Program-made: the position numbers and the translations under genes
Shown here: piece by piece, positions 18,463 to 26,576 of the stretch
Layout of the letters: every line of letters begins with the position of its first letter
How positions within the stretch are numbered: the stretch's first letter is position 1
Assembly: GCF_014639275.1 (NCBI RefSeq)
Contig: NZ_BMFW01000006.1
Span: 100,325 to 164,324, forward strand
Origin: Arthrobacter liuii
Lineage (GTDB): Bacteria > Actinomycetota > Actinomycetes > Actinomycetales > Micrococcaceae
Reading direction: 5' to 3'
DNA length: 64,000 nt
The notes under the pieces: generated by a model
Told to the model about the DNA's origin: nothing
Seen by the model: the letters and a program-made list of their open reading frames with translations, nothing else
Database searches by the model: none

Positions 18463-19829
18463 CGCGCGGAAAGGCCGAAGCGTTGGAACAGCAGTGGAAG
18501 GCCCATCTTCAGCCCGTAATCTACGGCGTCCCCGCGGTGGCCAACTGCGTCCCCGGTGAAGCGGTAGGTGGTCATGCCCGCCGCCTTGGCATCTGCAGCT
18601 GCGGCGGTTACCTGCGGCGTGTAGGTGTTGTCCAGGGTGCCGCTCGTGAAAATTGCCTCCAGGTCGGTGTATGTGTGGGCCTTGAGGATGTTGGCCGGTT
18701 CTTCCGCACTGAAGTTGGCTTCGTTGCCGCGGAAGATGGTCTTGACGGTGTCCTGGACGCTGCCGCTGACTGGTTCGAGCTCACCGGATATGTCAAGAAG
18801 TGAGCCGAAGAGCTCTGGTCTTTTGGCAGCGAAGGACAGGGCGCACTCGCCGCCATTTGAGTAGCCCGCTACGGCCCAACTGTCCCGGCTGGGTGAGACG
18901 TTGAGGCTGCTGCGGACGAAATTGACGACGTCGGTGGTGACGTATGAGTACACATTGCCGCTTGGAGAATCGACACACACGGGGTTCTGGTAGGGACTGC
19001 CCAACTGGTCCACAGTGAGGAGGAGCGGGGCGAGGCCATGGTTCTTGGCGGCCATGGCGTTCAGGCGGGCGACGGCGTACTGGTTCTGGTCCGGCCCTCC
19101 AGGCTGGCCCATCATCATGATGATTATGGGTAATTGCGGTGGCTTGGCGACCAAGGCTGCCGGGGGAAGATACAGGTAAGCGTGTCTGGCCTGGAACCCG
19201 GAGACTGTGGCGGGGATTGCAACGGGCCCGCTCCGCCCCGTGGCCGGCATCCCCGACGGCGGCTTCCAGGTTTGCCATAACGGCGCCGTGCCTGCTTCCG
19301 CCGGGGCTGGAATCTGCTTGGGGAGTTGCAAAAAGCGGCCTGTGTTGACCCCGAGGAGGGAACCAAGGGTGGGATTAAGCCTGTAGTCGGCGTTAACTCC
19401 AAGGATGGCCGTGGCGAGAAAGACCGGAACGGACACCACGGCCAGGATCTTCCGCCACCATCGTGAGCGCCACAAATTCACCAAGGCCAATGCGACGGCG
19501 GTAAAGGCCAGAATGACCCACGTTCGGGTATCCCCGTCCAATGGAATACCGAAGATGTTCAGCCAGCCCTCGCAGATAACCAAAACCAGTATTCCGACGC
19601 ATGCCCCCGCAGCCAAGGCAAGCAGGCTCGTACGGAGCCGCATGCGACGAAAGGTTTGGGAGCCGCGCAAGGCCGGGCCCGGATTGCTAACAGCCGTACG
19701 TTCGCTTCGGTCCCGACGTGGCAAGAGAATCGGGCGCCAGACCAGATAGATGATTGCCAGAATACTCGCCGCGTCGAAGGCGTACCGCAGTGGCTCCTGA
19801 AGGATATTCAACTTGAGTAAAGCGTCCAT
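18459..19829 (-). CDS. Membrane-anchored esterase-family hydrolase
   Basis: The 456-aa protein has four predicted transmembrane helices in the first 150 residues and an alpha/beta-hydrolase domain outside the membrane (about 190-456). The domain has the nucleophile elbow GYSNGGECAL and a late His in GHRGDAVDYGL, like the antigen-85/putative-esterase family. The ATG follows ACAGGGAGTGAG; a longer frame adds 17 residues without support. The gene is translationally coupled to the MprF-like gene. In corynebacteria and enterococci such hydrolases beside aminoacyl-lipid synthases remove the amino acid again, so an aminoacyl-lipid hydrolase is my preferred inference. A mycolyl-transferase-like role is the alternative. 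Confidence 0.75.
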   Translation of the reverse strand: MDALLKLNILQEPLRYAFDAASILAIIYLVWRPILLPRRDRSERTAVSNPGPALRGSQTFRRMRLRTSLLALAAGACVGILVLVICEGWLNIFGIPLDGDTRTWVILAFTAVALALVNLWRSRWWRKILAVVSVPVFLATAILGVNADYRLNPTLGSLLGVNTGRFLQLPKQIPAPAEAGTAPLWQTWKPPSGMPATGRSGPVAIPATVSGFQARHAYLYLPPAALVAKPPQLPIIIMMMGQPGGPDQNQYAVARLNAMAAKNHGLAPLLLTVDQLGSPYQNPVCVDSPSGNVYSYVTTDVVNFVRSSLNVSPSRDSWAVAGYSNGGECALSFAAKRPELFGSLLDISGELEPVSGSVQDTVKTIFRGNEANFSAEEPANILKAHTYTDLEAIFTSGTLDNTYTPQVTAAAADAKAAGMTTYRFTGDAVGHRGDAVDYGLKMGLPLLFQRFGLSAR

Positions 19830-20089
19830 CTCACTCCCTGTCCCCAGACCGACCAGCAAAACATTGCTCCGGCATGGCACGGGATCGTATGGTGCCGGGC
19901 TGCAACGGACGCCGGGCGTACGTCAGCCGTGTGACGAGCTTGAGGCCTTCCGCGGGCAAGTTTTTCACCTCTCCACCGACCTCCAAGGCTTTTTCCTGAC
20001 TCATGCCCTGGTTGCTTGGTCTCTGGCCTCCAGCTCCGTCGCCACGCACCGGGCTCTAGAAATGAGGTTACGGTCGTGGTCGGGAGTCA

Positions 20090-20183
20090 GGCACCAGTAG
20101 CGAGTACTCGCATTTACCCTGCATCCCCCAATCCCTGGGTAAGTACCGGGATTCGGGACGCTGATCCTTGGGTAGGGACAGGG
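20090..20183. repeat. dispersed upstream element, copy A
   Basis: The first 24 bases match copy B (23702-23725) at 22 positions, and a further 32-column block with GGTAAG and GGGATT matches at 26 columns with one gap. Copy A contains the perfect palindrome GCGAGTACTCGC (20101-20112). It lies 260 bp upstream of the esterase start. Confidence 0.7.
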
Positions 20184-20200
20184 ATTCCATCCCTGTCCCG
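20176..20200. other. 10-bp hairpin GGGACAGGGA/TCCCTGTCCC
   Basis: This is a perfect inverted repeat with a 5-nt loop just beyond the repeated upstream element. It could be an operator or a terminator. No T-run flanks it. Confidence 0.45.
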
Positions 20201-20517
20201 CACCCCTGCACCACCGAGCTGGGAAGAGGCAAAATCCACCTGCTGCTTCAGTGACGCCATCACATGCCAGTCCCCGACGGGCAGGTCATGCCTCGCCGGT
20301 GGGGACGCCCGACGTCACTAGGACCGGTCGAAAAACGCTATCGTGTGGTTCGGGCTGCCGGGCCAAGTCGGTCCGCTTTGCACTATGACGCTGAGAATTT
20401 GGCATCTCCGGAACCGAAATCCGGACAGAGCCGCCGGAAGCCAAGACCGCGCCGACCGGAGTGGGAACGCCAGACTCCCCTTGATGGCGTTATTGGCAGG
20501 CGGCGAAGGGGCGAGGG

Positions 20518-20899
20518 CTAATTGGGCCGGGAGTTCGGATCCGACGGCACGGTGCCGTCGGATCCCGGCGTTGTTGCCAGGTAACCGGCCCCGTTTTTGG
20601 CGGCGTTAGTAATCTCCACTCCCTGCTGCCCGGAACCCAGATCGTAAGCAAGAAGCACCGGCCATGCTTGCTCCGGGGAGGTCCCGTACCCCGTGCTGAG
20701 GGAATCACCGATGATCACGATGCGTTTTGGCGCCCGCTGTTCCGGGCTCGGGGACGCGGCCTGGACGGATATGTTCTGCTGGTGTGTCTTTGAGGCCATG
20801 GCGTGGCCAGTGGCGGGCACAGCGGGTGAGGGCGACGGCGAGGGCCGGCGCACAAAGGGCGGCCACGGAAATTAACCCACGGCGTAAGCCGGCGGTCAT
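20518..20899 (-). pseudogene. SGNH/GDSL hydrolase remnant, frameshifted and truncated
   Basis: An ATG at 20899 begins a signal peptide (MTAGLRRGLISVAALCAPALA), but that frame loses sense about 25 codons in. A frame shifted by one base then encodes an SGNH hydrolase N-terminus with the block I motif IVIIGDSLSTGYGT and a typical VEITNAAKNGAGYLAT segment. The reading frame stops soon after, before the other catalytic blocks, right after a perfect palindrome. Both defects together support a dead secreted hydrolase. A sequencing error could explain the shift but not the truncation. Confidence 0.7.
20537..20565. other. perfect 14-bp palindromic hairpin in the SGNH remnant
   Basis: GGATCCGACGGCAC and its exact complement are separated by one base. 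The hairpin sits where the SGNH similarity ends. It may be a terminator brought next to the truncated gene or the footprint of a rearrangement. Confidence 0.7.
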
Positions 20900-21024
20900 C
20901 CGCGTCCGAATAAATCTCAAGGTTCGCTAAAGACGCCGTGGATACCCTTGTGTTGGTTTGGTAAGGGGGTCTACGGTCTGGGCTAGTTGATTCCGCTATC
21001 CTGGGCGGCGGATGAGAGCTCAAG

Positions 21025-23310
21025 TTGGAAGTCAAAACAGCCCAGCCGGAGCTGGTGTCCAGCAGCCCTACCGTGAAGATTAAACGTTGTGCGACAACAT
21101 TGGCTCCCGCGGTGCTTGCCGCTCTTATCGTGGCAGGAGGCGTGGTCTGGTCTCCCCCGGCGTCGGCCGATCCGGTCTACGGCACCCAGAGCTTCACCTA
21201 CACCGGTGTCTCCAACCCGCCCACATCGGATAAACCGCAGAGCAAGCTGTGGTGGAATGACGGGTCGTGGTGGGCGGATATGTGGACCACCGGAAGTGGC
21301 TGGCACATCTACCGGCTCGACAGGGCCGCGCACAGCTGGGTGGATACAGGGGTGTTGAATGATGCGCGCGGCAGCACCTTGGCCGACACCCTCTGGGATG
21401 GGACACATCTCTACATCGCCTCGCACGTTGTTGGTGTCTCGACCAACGCCAACCCTGTACCGTCGGTTGCCGGCCAGCCCGCTTACCTCTACCGGTACAG
21501 CTACTCCGGTGGCAAGTACACGCTGGACGCTGGGTTCCCCACGGTCATCACGGACAACAGCAGTGAGTCGATGACCATCGACGAGGACAGCACGGGCGCC
21601 ATCTGGGCAACGTGGACGCAGGTGGCGGCCGACAACACCAGCGGATTCACCAACACGGTTTACGCGAACAACTCGGCACCCGGGGGCACCAGCTGGGCTT
21701 CGCCGTTCGTCCTGCCGGTCTCCAACCCGCACCCCTCTCCCGACGACATCGCCGCCGTCGTGTCCTACGGCAAAAACAAGATCGGGGTGATGTGGAGTGA
21801 CCAGCTCACCGGCACCATCTGGTGGGCCACCCGAACGGACGGGACCTCCGCCACCGCACCATCTTCCTGGAACTTTCAGCCGGCCATCAGGGGCAGTGGG
21901 CAGGCCGATGACCATCTGAACGTCAAATCCCTGCAGTCGGATCCCAGCGGCCGGGTTTTTGCCGCTGTGAAGACAAGCCTCAACGACATATCCTCGGATC
22001 CGACACTGCCGCAGCTTTTGCTGCTCGTCTTCAAGCCGGGCACGGGGTCCTTCACCCAATCGACCATCTCCACCGCCGGTGACTGCGTCACCCGCCCGCA
22101 AATCGTGCTGGACACCCAAAACAACCTCGTCCACGCCTTCCAAACAGCCCCGCCAACCTCAGTGAGCAGCTGCGCGTACTCCGGGGTTGCCGGCAGCATC
22201 TACGAGAAGACTGCGTCCATGGACAACCCAACCTTCGGGGCCGGCCGCGGAAACCCCATCATGCAGGCAGCGTCCTCCTCGAACATCAATGACGTTACCA
22301 CCAGCAAACAGGGCGTCAATGCCACAACAGGTATCGTCATGTTGGCCAGCGACGACGTCGCCAAATCCTACTGGTTCTCGGACGAGCCCCTAACGTCCGG
22401 CAACCCCACCCCCGTAGCGTCGTTTACTGCTACCCCAAACTCCGGCACAGTGCCGCTGTCTGTGGCATTCAAGGACACCTCTACGGGAACACCGACCTCA
22501 TGGTCCTGGAACTTTGGCGACGGCACGGCGGCCTCCACCGTACAGGACCCGACACATACGTATTCCGCTGCAGCGACCTACACCGCAACATTGACGGCCA
22601 CGTACGGCACTGGTTCAACTGAGTCCGCCTCCTCCACCATCACAGTCCTGACGCTCGCGCAGGCGATGGATGCCAAGGCCGCTCAATGGAATTTAGGGGC
22701 GCCCGTCGGCGACGTGGCGGCAATCCGTGATGGTGGCTATTACCGCAACTACCAGTCAGGTGCCATAATCTCGGCGCCCACGCACAACCTGTTCGTCTCC
22801 CATGGCGCCATCCGCAGCGAATGGGCAGCGCTCAACTTCGAAAACGGCCTGATGGGTTATCCGACTACAGACGAGGTCGGCGGCCTGGTGAACGGCGGGG
22901 TGTACCAAAACTACGAGGGTGGGGCCATTATCTGGACCCCAGCCACCGGCCCTCACGAGTCCTTCGGCTCGATCCGGTCAGAGTGGCAGGCCCTGGGCTT
23001 CGAGGGCGGCGTCCTGGCATACCCGACCAGCGAAGTAGTCACCGGCCTGATCAACGGGGGCTCCTACCAGAACTACCAGGGCGGAGCCATCGTGTCCTCC
23101 CCGGCTTCCGGTACACACGAGTCATATGGGGCCATCCGCACGGCCTGGATGTCCACAGGTTTTGAGCGGGGCGCCCTTGGCTACCCGACCAGCGAGATCT
23201 ACTCTGTGCCCAATGGAACAGCACAGGACTTCCAGGGCGGCCGCATCAACGACGTCAATGGAACTACGACCATCGCCTATTCGACTGGATCAAGCACCCC
23301 GCCAGCCTGA
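21025..23310 (+). CDS. Secreted PKD- and LGFP-repeat cell-wall protein
   Basis: The protein has up to 761 residues, with a Sec signal peptide (VKIKRCATTLAPAVLAALI to ASA, cleavage near residue 48), a beta-propeller-like domain of about 350 residues rich in Trp/Asp, a PKD domain near 465-545 with SWSWNFGDG and THTYSAAATYT, and four C-terminal LGFP repeats with the GYPTS/E consensus. LGFP repeats anchor proteins to the actinobacterial wall, so a surface adhesin or sialidase-like binding role is inferred. The drawn start is a TTG. GTG codons at 21055 and 21073 are equally possible and give a more usual signal peptide. Confidence 0.82.
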   Translation: MEVKTAQPELVSSSPTVKIKRCATTLAPAVLAALIVAGGVVWSPPASADPVYGTQSFTYTGVSNPPTSDKPQSKLWWNDGSWWADMWTTGSGWHIYRLDRAAHSWVDTGVLNDARGSTLADTLWDGTHLYIASHVVGVSTNANPVPSVAGQPAYLYRYSYSGGKYTLDAGFPTVITDNSSESMTIDEDSTGAIWATWTQVAADNTSGFTNTVYANNSAPGGTSWASPFVLPVSNPHPSPDDIAAVVSYGKNKIGVMWSDQLTGTIWWATRTDGTSATAPSSWNFQPAIRGSGQADDHLNVKSLQSDPSGRVFAAVKTSLNDISSDPTLPQLLLLVFKPGTGSFTQSTISTAGDCVTRPQIVLDTQNNLVHAFQTAPPTSVSSCAYSGVAGSIYEKTASMDNPTFGAGRGNPIMQAASSSNINDVTTSKQGVNATTGIVMLASDDVAKSYWFSDEPLTSGNPTPVASFTATPNSGTVPLSVAFKDTSTGTPTSWSWNFGDGTAASTVQDPTHTYSAAATYTATLTATYGTGSTESASSTITVLTLAQAMDAKAAQWNLGAPVGDVAAIRDGGYYRNYQSGAIISAPTHNLFVSHGAIRSEWAALNFENGLMGYPTTDEVGGLVNGGVYQNYEGGAIIWTPATGPHESFGSIRSEWQALGFEGGVLAYPTSEVVTGLINGGSYQNYQGGAIVSSPASGTHESYGAIRTAWMSTGFERGALGYPTSEIYSVPNGTAQDFQGGRINDVNGTTTIAYSTGSSTPPA

Positions 23311-23588
23311 TAGTCGCGGCTACCCCACGTTTGATCGGTTCCGGCCAGTTTAAGATCGTTCGCCCTGCCCAAACTACCCATCAGCCGCCAACCCGAGGAT
23401 GCCGGCTGCCCGCACGGCAGCGTCTGTCAGTGGGTGGCTGGGATGCCGATCGCAGCAGGAGAACCTCTGACTTCCCGGTCTTCCCAGGCCGGCTCCAAGG
23501 CAAGGTCAATATCAGGCCGGAATGGAGGGAAATCCACAGACATTTCAGCGGCGTCCAGCAGCCGGCCAGGAGGACGGTCCTTGGTAAA

Positions 23589-23652
23589 GGCGCCGTGCCT
23601 GCTTCTTCCGGGGCTGGATTCTGCTTGCGGGATTGCGGAAAGCGGCCTGTGT
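23589..23652 (-). pseudogene. 64-bp relic of a second membrane-esterase gene
   Basis: This block matches 19282-19345 of the intact esterase at 56 of 64 bases without gaps. The minus-strand frame is still open and reads DTGRFPQSRKQNPAPEEAGT against NTGRFLQLPKQIPAPAEAGT. Both flanks diverge at once. The upstream element (copy B) lies only 50 bp away, whereas in the intact locus it is about 745 bp away, so most of the duplicate has been deleted. Confidence 0.75.
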
Positions 23653-23701
23653 CCACGTCCTCCCTGACCCGGTCCAGAGCAGTCAGCGACCCGCTCCTGC
23701 T

Positions 23702-23796
23702 AGGCACCAGTAGGCAGTACTCGCACATATCCCATCGGCCCCAAATCCGTAGGTAAGCACAGGGATTTGGGCGTGCAATCACGTCTAGGGATAAGG
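23702..23796. repeat. dispersed upstream element, copy B
   Basis: This is the counterpart of 20090-20183. The central palindrome is imperfect here (GCAGTACTCGC). Its association with an esterase relic suggests that the element was duplicated together with the gene it controls. Confidence 0.7.
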
Positions 23797-23818
23797 AATA
23801 GGCTGCACCCTCCACCGC

Positions 23819-24559
23819 TCAGCCTTCGCCGCCGTCCCCGCGACCCCCGCCAGGTCCGCCTGACCCCCGCCACAGGCAGGCATCCACGTCGAACGGGAGC
23901 AGCTGGTCCTGCTGGGCCATCAGGTTCGCGCCGTGCGCCGTGACGCGCCGCATGAAGTGGCGCCGGCACAGTGTTTCGTATCCCACCAAGGGCACATGTC
24001 CTGCCTCCGGAGCGGCGGCCTCCACCACCATGTCCACATCGCCCACCACCACCTGCGCGCCCTCGGTGACCATGACGCCGTCGACCGTCCTGGCGTTATG
24101 CGTGGCCCGCCGCCCGCACCAGCACAGCGCCTCCACCTGCAGCACCTGCACCCGGTCGGCGAGCTCAATAAGCCGTTGAGAACCCGGGAACAGCCGCGTC
24201 CGGAAGTCGGCGGTGATGCCGAACGCAAAGACGTCAACGTCGATCTCGTCCACCACCTTGGCCAGCTGTTCCACCTGCTCCGGAGTGTAGAACTGGGCCT
24301 CGTCGCAGATCAGGTAGTCCACGCGCCGGCCCTGGGTGCGGCGGAGCATGACCTCCTCCCAGAAGTCTGTGGTGTCCAGCACCTCCACAGCGTCCGTCTC
24401 CAGGCCCAGGCGGCTGGAGATCCGGGACTCGCCGGCGCGGTCGTTGCGGCTGAACCGCACCCCACCGCGCCCGCGGGCCCGGTGGTTATAGTCCATCTGC
24501 AGGGCCAGGGTGGACTTTCCGCAGTCCATGGTGCCGGAGAAAAAGATGAGCTCAGCCAT
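23819..24559 (-). CDS. tdk: Thymidine kinase (type II)
   Basis: The enzyme phosphorylates thymidine to dTMP in nucleoside salvage. The 246-aa protein shows the P-loop GTMDCGKST at 9-17, the DEAQF motif, and a zinc-binding lasso pattern with CWCG plus a later LCRRHF. The C-terminal 15 residues are Gly/Asp-rich and not part of the fold. The ATG overlaps the stop of the upstream phosphodiesterase gene by 8 nt, so it is the last gene of a four-gene operon. Confidence 0.95.
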   Translation of the reverse strand: MAELIFFSGTMDCGKSTLALQMDYNHRARGRGGVRFSRNDRAGESRISSRLGLETDAVEVLDTTDFWEEVMLRRTQGRRVDYLICDEAQFYTPEQVEQLAKVVDEIDVDVFAFGITADFRTRLFPGSQRLIELADRVQVLQVEALCWCGRRATHNARTVDGVMVTEGAQVVVGDVDMVVEAAAPEAGHVPLVGYETLCRRHFMRRVTAHGANLMAQQDQLLPFDVDACLWRGSGGPGGGRGDGGEG

Positions 24560-25790
24560 GCCGGCGGTTCCTTCCTTCGGCCGTGAAGCAGAGCAGGGGG
24601 ACCTCCCGCTCGGCCTTCGTCAGGGAACCATGCTGGCCCACCACCTCCATGGCAGTAGGCCGCATCCGCCGGCCGTCATAAAAGGCGACGGCGTCACGGG
24701 CCGCGATCATCAGGTCACCAATCCTGCCCTCAACAGCGGGCCGGACGTCACCAAAGAGGCCGGCGGCGATGGCTTCTCCACGGGTGAAGGCCCAGATCCG
24801 GTCACCGAACCGCGCCTTCCAGGCGGCAAGCAGCCGTTCCCGGCCACCTGCGCCGGCCGCCGTCTGGGCTGGTTCCAGGTAGAGGTGCACCATCCGCGGC
24901 TCACCGGCAGTGTGGCGGACGCCAGCCACCAGGTCCGGGTCGGTGGAGAAATCGATCCGCTGCGGTTCGGGCACGTCCAGCATGCCGTGGTCCGCGGTAA
25001 GCAGGATGGTGGTGCCTGCGGGAAGGGAGGAGTTGAGCCGCTTCACCGTGGCATCGAGCTCTTCGAGCTGGTGTTCCCACTGCTCGGAGCGGCAGCCGTA
25101 GCGGTGGCCGGCCTTGTCCAGATCGTTGACGTAGAAATACATGAGGGACGGGCCGGGGGCCGCCATGGCGTCGGCAGCCGCCGCAGTGCGGGCGTGCGCG
25201 GTTGTCCCCGGAACGAACCTGCCTCCGCGCAGGGCAGCCCGGGTCATGGGAGAGCCGTCGAACTGGGCGAGGCTGACTGTGGTTACGTCCACTTCGTCGG
25301 CGATCCGCTCAAACACCGTGGGGAAAGGCTGCCAGGTGGACGGGTCAACGCCTGGATCCCAGTTTCCCAACAGGTTGACCACCTTGTCCTGGTCCGGGTC
25401 CAGGACGTCGTAGCCAACCATGCCGTGCTGGCCCGCAGGAAGTCCGGTGCCAAAGCTGGACAGTGCCGCTGCGGTGGTGGAGGGGAAAGCGGAGTCCAGC
25501 CAGACAGGGACGCCGCCCTGCCCGGCCTGCACCACCGAACGCAGGAAGGGCGTGTGCGCAGCCTTTTGCTTCAGGAGGTTCCTGCCCAGGCCGTCCGCGA
25601 GGACCACGCAGACCCTTGAGGCGGCCGGGAATCCCAGGGTATTGGTGAACCCCTCCACGCCCAGGCTGGCCGCTGCACTGGTGAGGACTTCGGCGATGGA
25701 ACGGTGCCCGTAGGCGGGGGCGGGCGGAACGTCGGGAAGGTGTCCGGAGGCTGCTGGGGCTTGAAGGGCGTGGCGGCGGTCTTCCGGCAT
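24552..25790 (-). CDS. Alkaline-phosphatase-superfamily nucleotide pyrophosphatase/phosphodiesterase
   Basis: The 412-aa protein has metal-binding and nucleophile motifs of the NPP group: VLADGLGRNLL near the N-terminus, SAFPSTTAAALSSFGTG with the nucleophilic Thr, and LLTADHGM toward the C-terminus. It probably hydrolyses nucleotide or phosphodiester substrates, but the natural substrate is not known. The ATG lies one base after the DUF5998 stop. The frame is open for 98 more residues upstream, but these overlap DUF5998 and lack similarity. No signal peptide was seen, so a cytosolic location is expected. Confidence 0.85.
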   Translation of the reverse strand: MPEDRRHALQAPAASGHLPDVPPAPAYGHRSIAEVLTSAAASLGVEGFTNTLGFPAASRVCVVLADGLGRNLLKQKAAHTPFLRSVVQAGQGGVPVWLDSAFPSTTAAALSSFGTGLPAGQHGMVGYDVLDPDQDKVVNLLGNWDPGVDPSTWQPFPTVFERIADEVDVTTVSLAQFDGSPMTRAALRGGRFVPGTTAHARTAAAADAMAAPGPSLMYFYVNDLDKAGHRYGCRSEQWEHQLEELDATVKRLNSSLPAGTTILLTADHGMLDVPEPQRIDFSTDPDLVAGVRHTAGEPRMVHLYLEPAQTAAGAGGRERLLAAWKARFGDRIWAFTRGEAIAAGLFGDVRPAVEGRIGDLMIAARDAVAFYDGRRMRPTAMEVVGQHGSLTKAEREVPLLCFTAEGRNRRHG

Positions 25791-25791
25791 C

Positions 25792-26535
25792 TCAGCGCTG
25801 CTGGTGCCCGCGGCTGAGCCGGTTGCCGAACACTCCGGAGCGGGGCCGGGGCGCCATGGACTGGGCGTGGGACGCGGGAGCAGCGGAACCGGTGTTGACC
25901 GCCCGCAGGGCCCTGGCGAACAGTTTGGCGTCCTGCACAGCCTGCAGCCCGTCCGCCTCGGCGCTGATGCGAAGCACGATGTCTTCCTGCGCGATGGTTC
26001 CGGTGTAACCGTGGTCCGCTTCACACTGCGGGTCGCCGCAGCTGGCGGGACCCATGTCCAGTCGCTGGCCGCCGGACCACGCAATGGACAGGGTGAGTTC
26101 GCGGACCGGGTCGGAGGGCTTGTAGTTCTGCGGCTGGGCGTACATGTAGCTGAGGACCACCGACCGGATCTGTGCCACGGGAACGGACTCGGTGGAGATC
26201 TGGGCGACGATCTGTTCGCCGGCCTCGTCCAGCTGCTGGTCGTCCACGTGGGTGATCACCAGCATGTCCGCGGTGAGGACGAGCACAGTGATGTGGCGGC
26301 GCACCTCTGCCCGGTCGAAATGGGTCTCCAGGTGGACCAGGTGGGCCACGCAGTCCCGGCCGTCCAGTGCGTCGTCGACGACGTCCGAGACCAGGGGCGG
26401 GTAGAACCCTGCCTTTTGCAGCGCGTCCTCCAGGCTCTGGCCCTGGGCTCCGTGGTTGTGTGAGCTGTGTTGTCGGACTGCCTGGTTTTCATTGCCGGGT
26501 GTTTCGGGCGCCGAAGCGGGAGGCTGGAAGCTCAT
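25792..26535 (-). CDS. DUF5998 family protein
   Basis: The 247-aa actinobacterial protein begins MSFQPPASAPE. The central region reads like a PH- or SH3-like beta domain with THVDDQQLDE and SVVLSYMYAQPQNYKP, then CGDPQCEADHGYTGT with two close cysteines. The tail is Ser/Arg-rich. The ATG was chosen over an upstream start because GGGGGA precedes it and the upstream residues would begin right at the stop of the previous gene. It lies in an operon between the PatA-like and phosphodiesterase genes. Function is unknown. Confidence 0.83.
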   Translation of the reverse strand: MSFQPPASAPETPGNENQAVRQHSSHNHGAQGQSLEDALQKAGFYPPLVSDVVDDALDGRDCVAHLVHLETHFDRAEVRRHITVLVLTADMLVITHVDDQQLDEAGEQIVAQISTESVPVAQIRSVVLSYMYAQPQNYKPSDPVRELTLSIAWSGGQRLDMGPASCGDPQCEADHGYTGTIAQEDIVLRISAEADGLQAVQDAKLFARALRAVNTGSAAPASHAQSMAPRPRSGVFGNRLSRGHQQR

Positions 26536-26576
26536 TCCCCCATTTTCACAGATCGTCCGGTCACTTGCTAACCGCA

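Larger units (their letters stand above)
19830..20517. other. 688-bp intergenic stretch upstream of the esterase operon
   Basis: No convincing gene was found here. The left part is the esterase leader. Bases 20090-20183 contain an upstream element that recurs at 23702-23796. Bases 20201-20517 lie downstream of the broken SGNH gene and show no clear coding signal in either strand. The stretch has lower codon-position bias than the surrounding genes. Confidence 0.6.
23311..23818. other. 508-bp intergenic stretch with relics
   Basis: No intact gene is visible. The first 270 bases show nothing I recognise. Bases 23589-23652 are a relic of an esterase gene and 23702-23796 repeat the element found upstream of the intact esterase operon. 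The rest is spacer up to the tdk stop codon. Confidence 0.65.
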
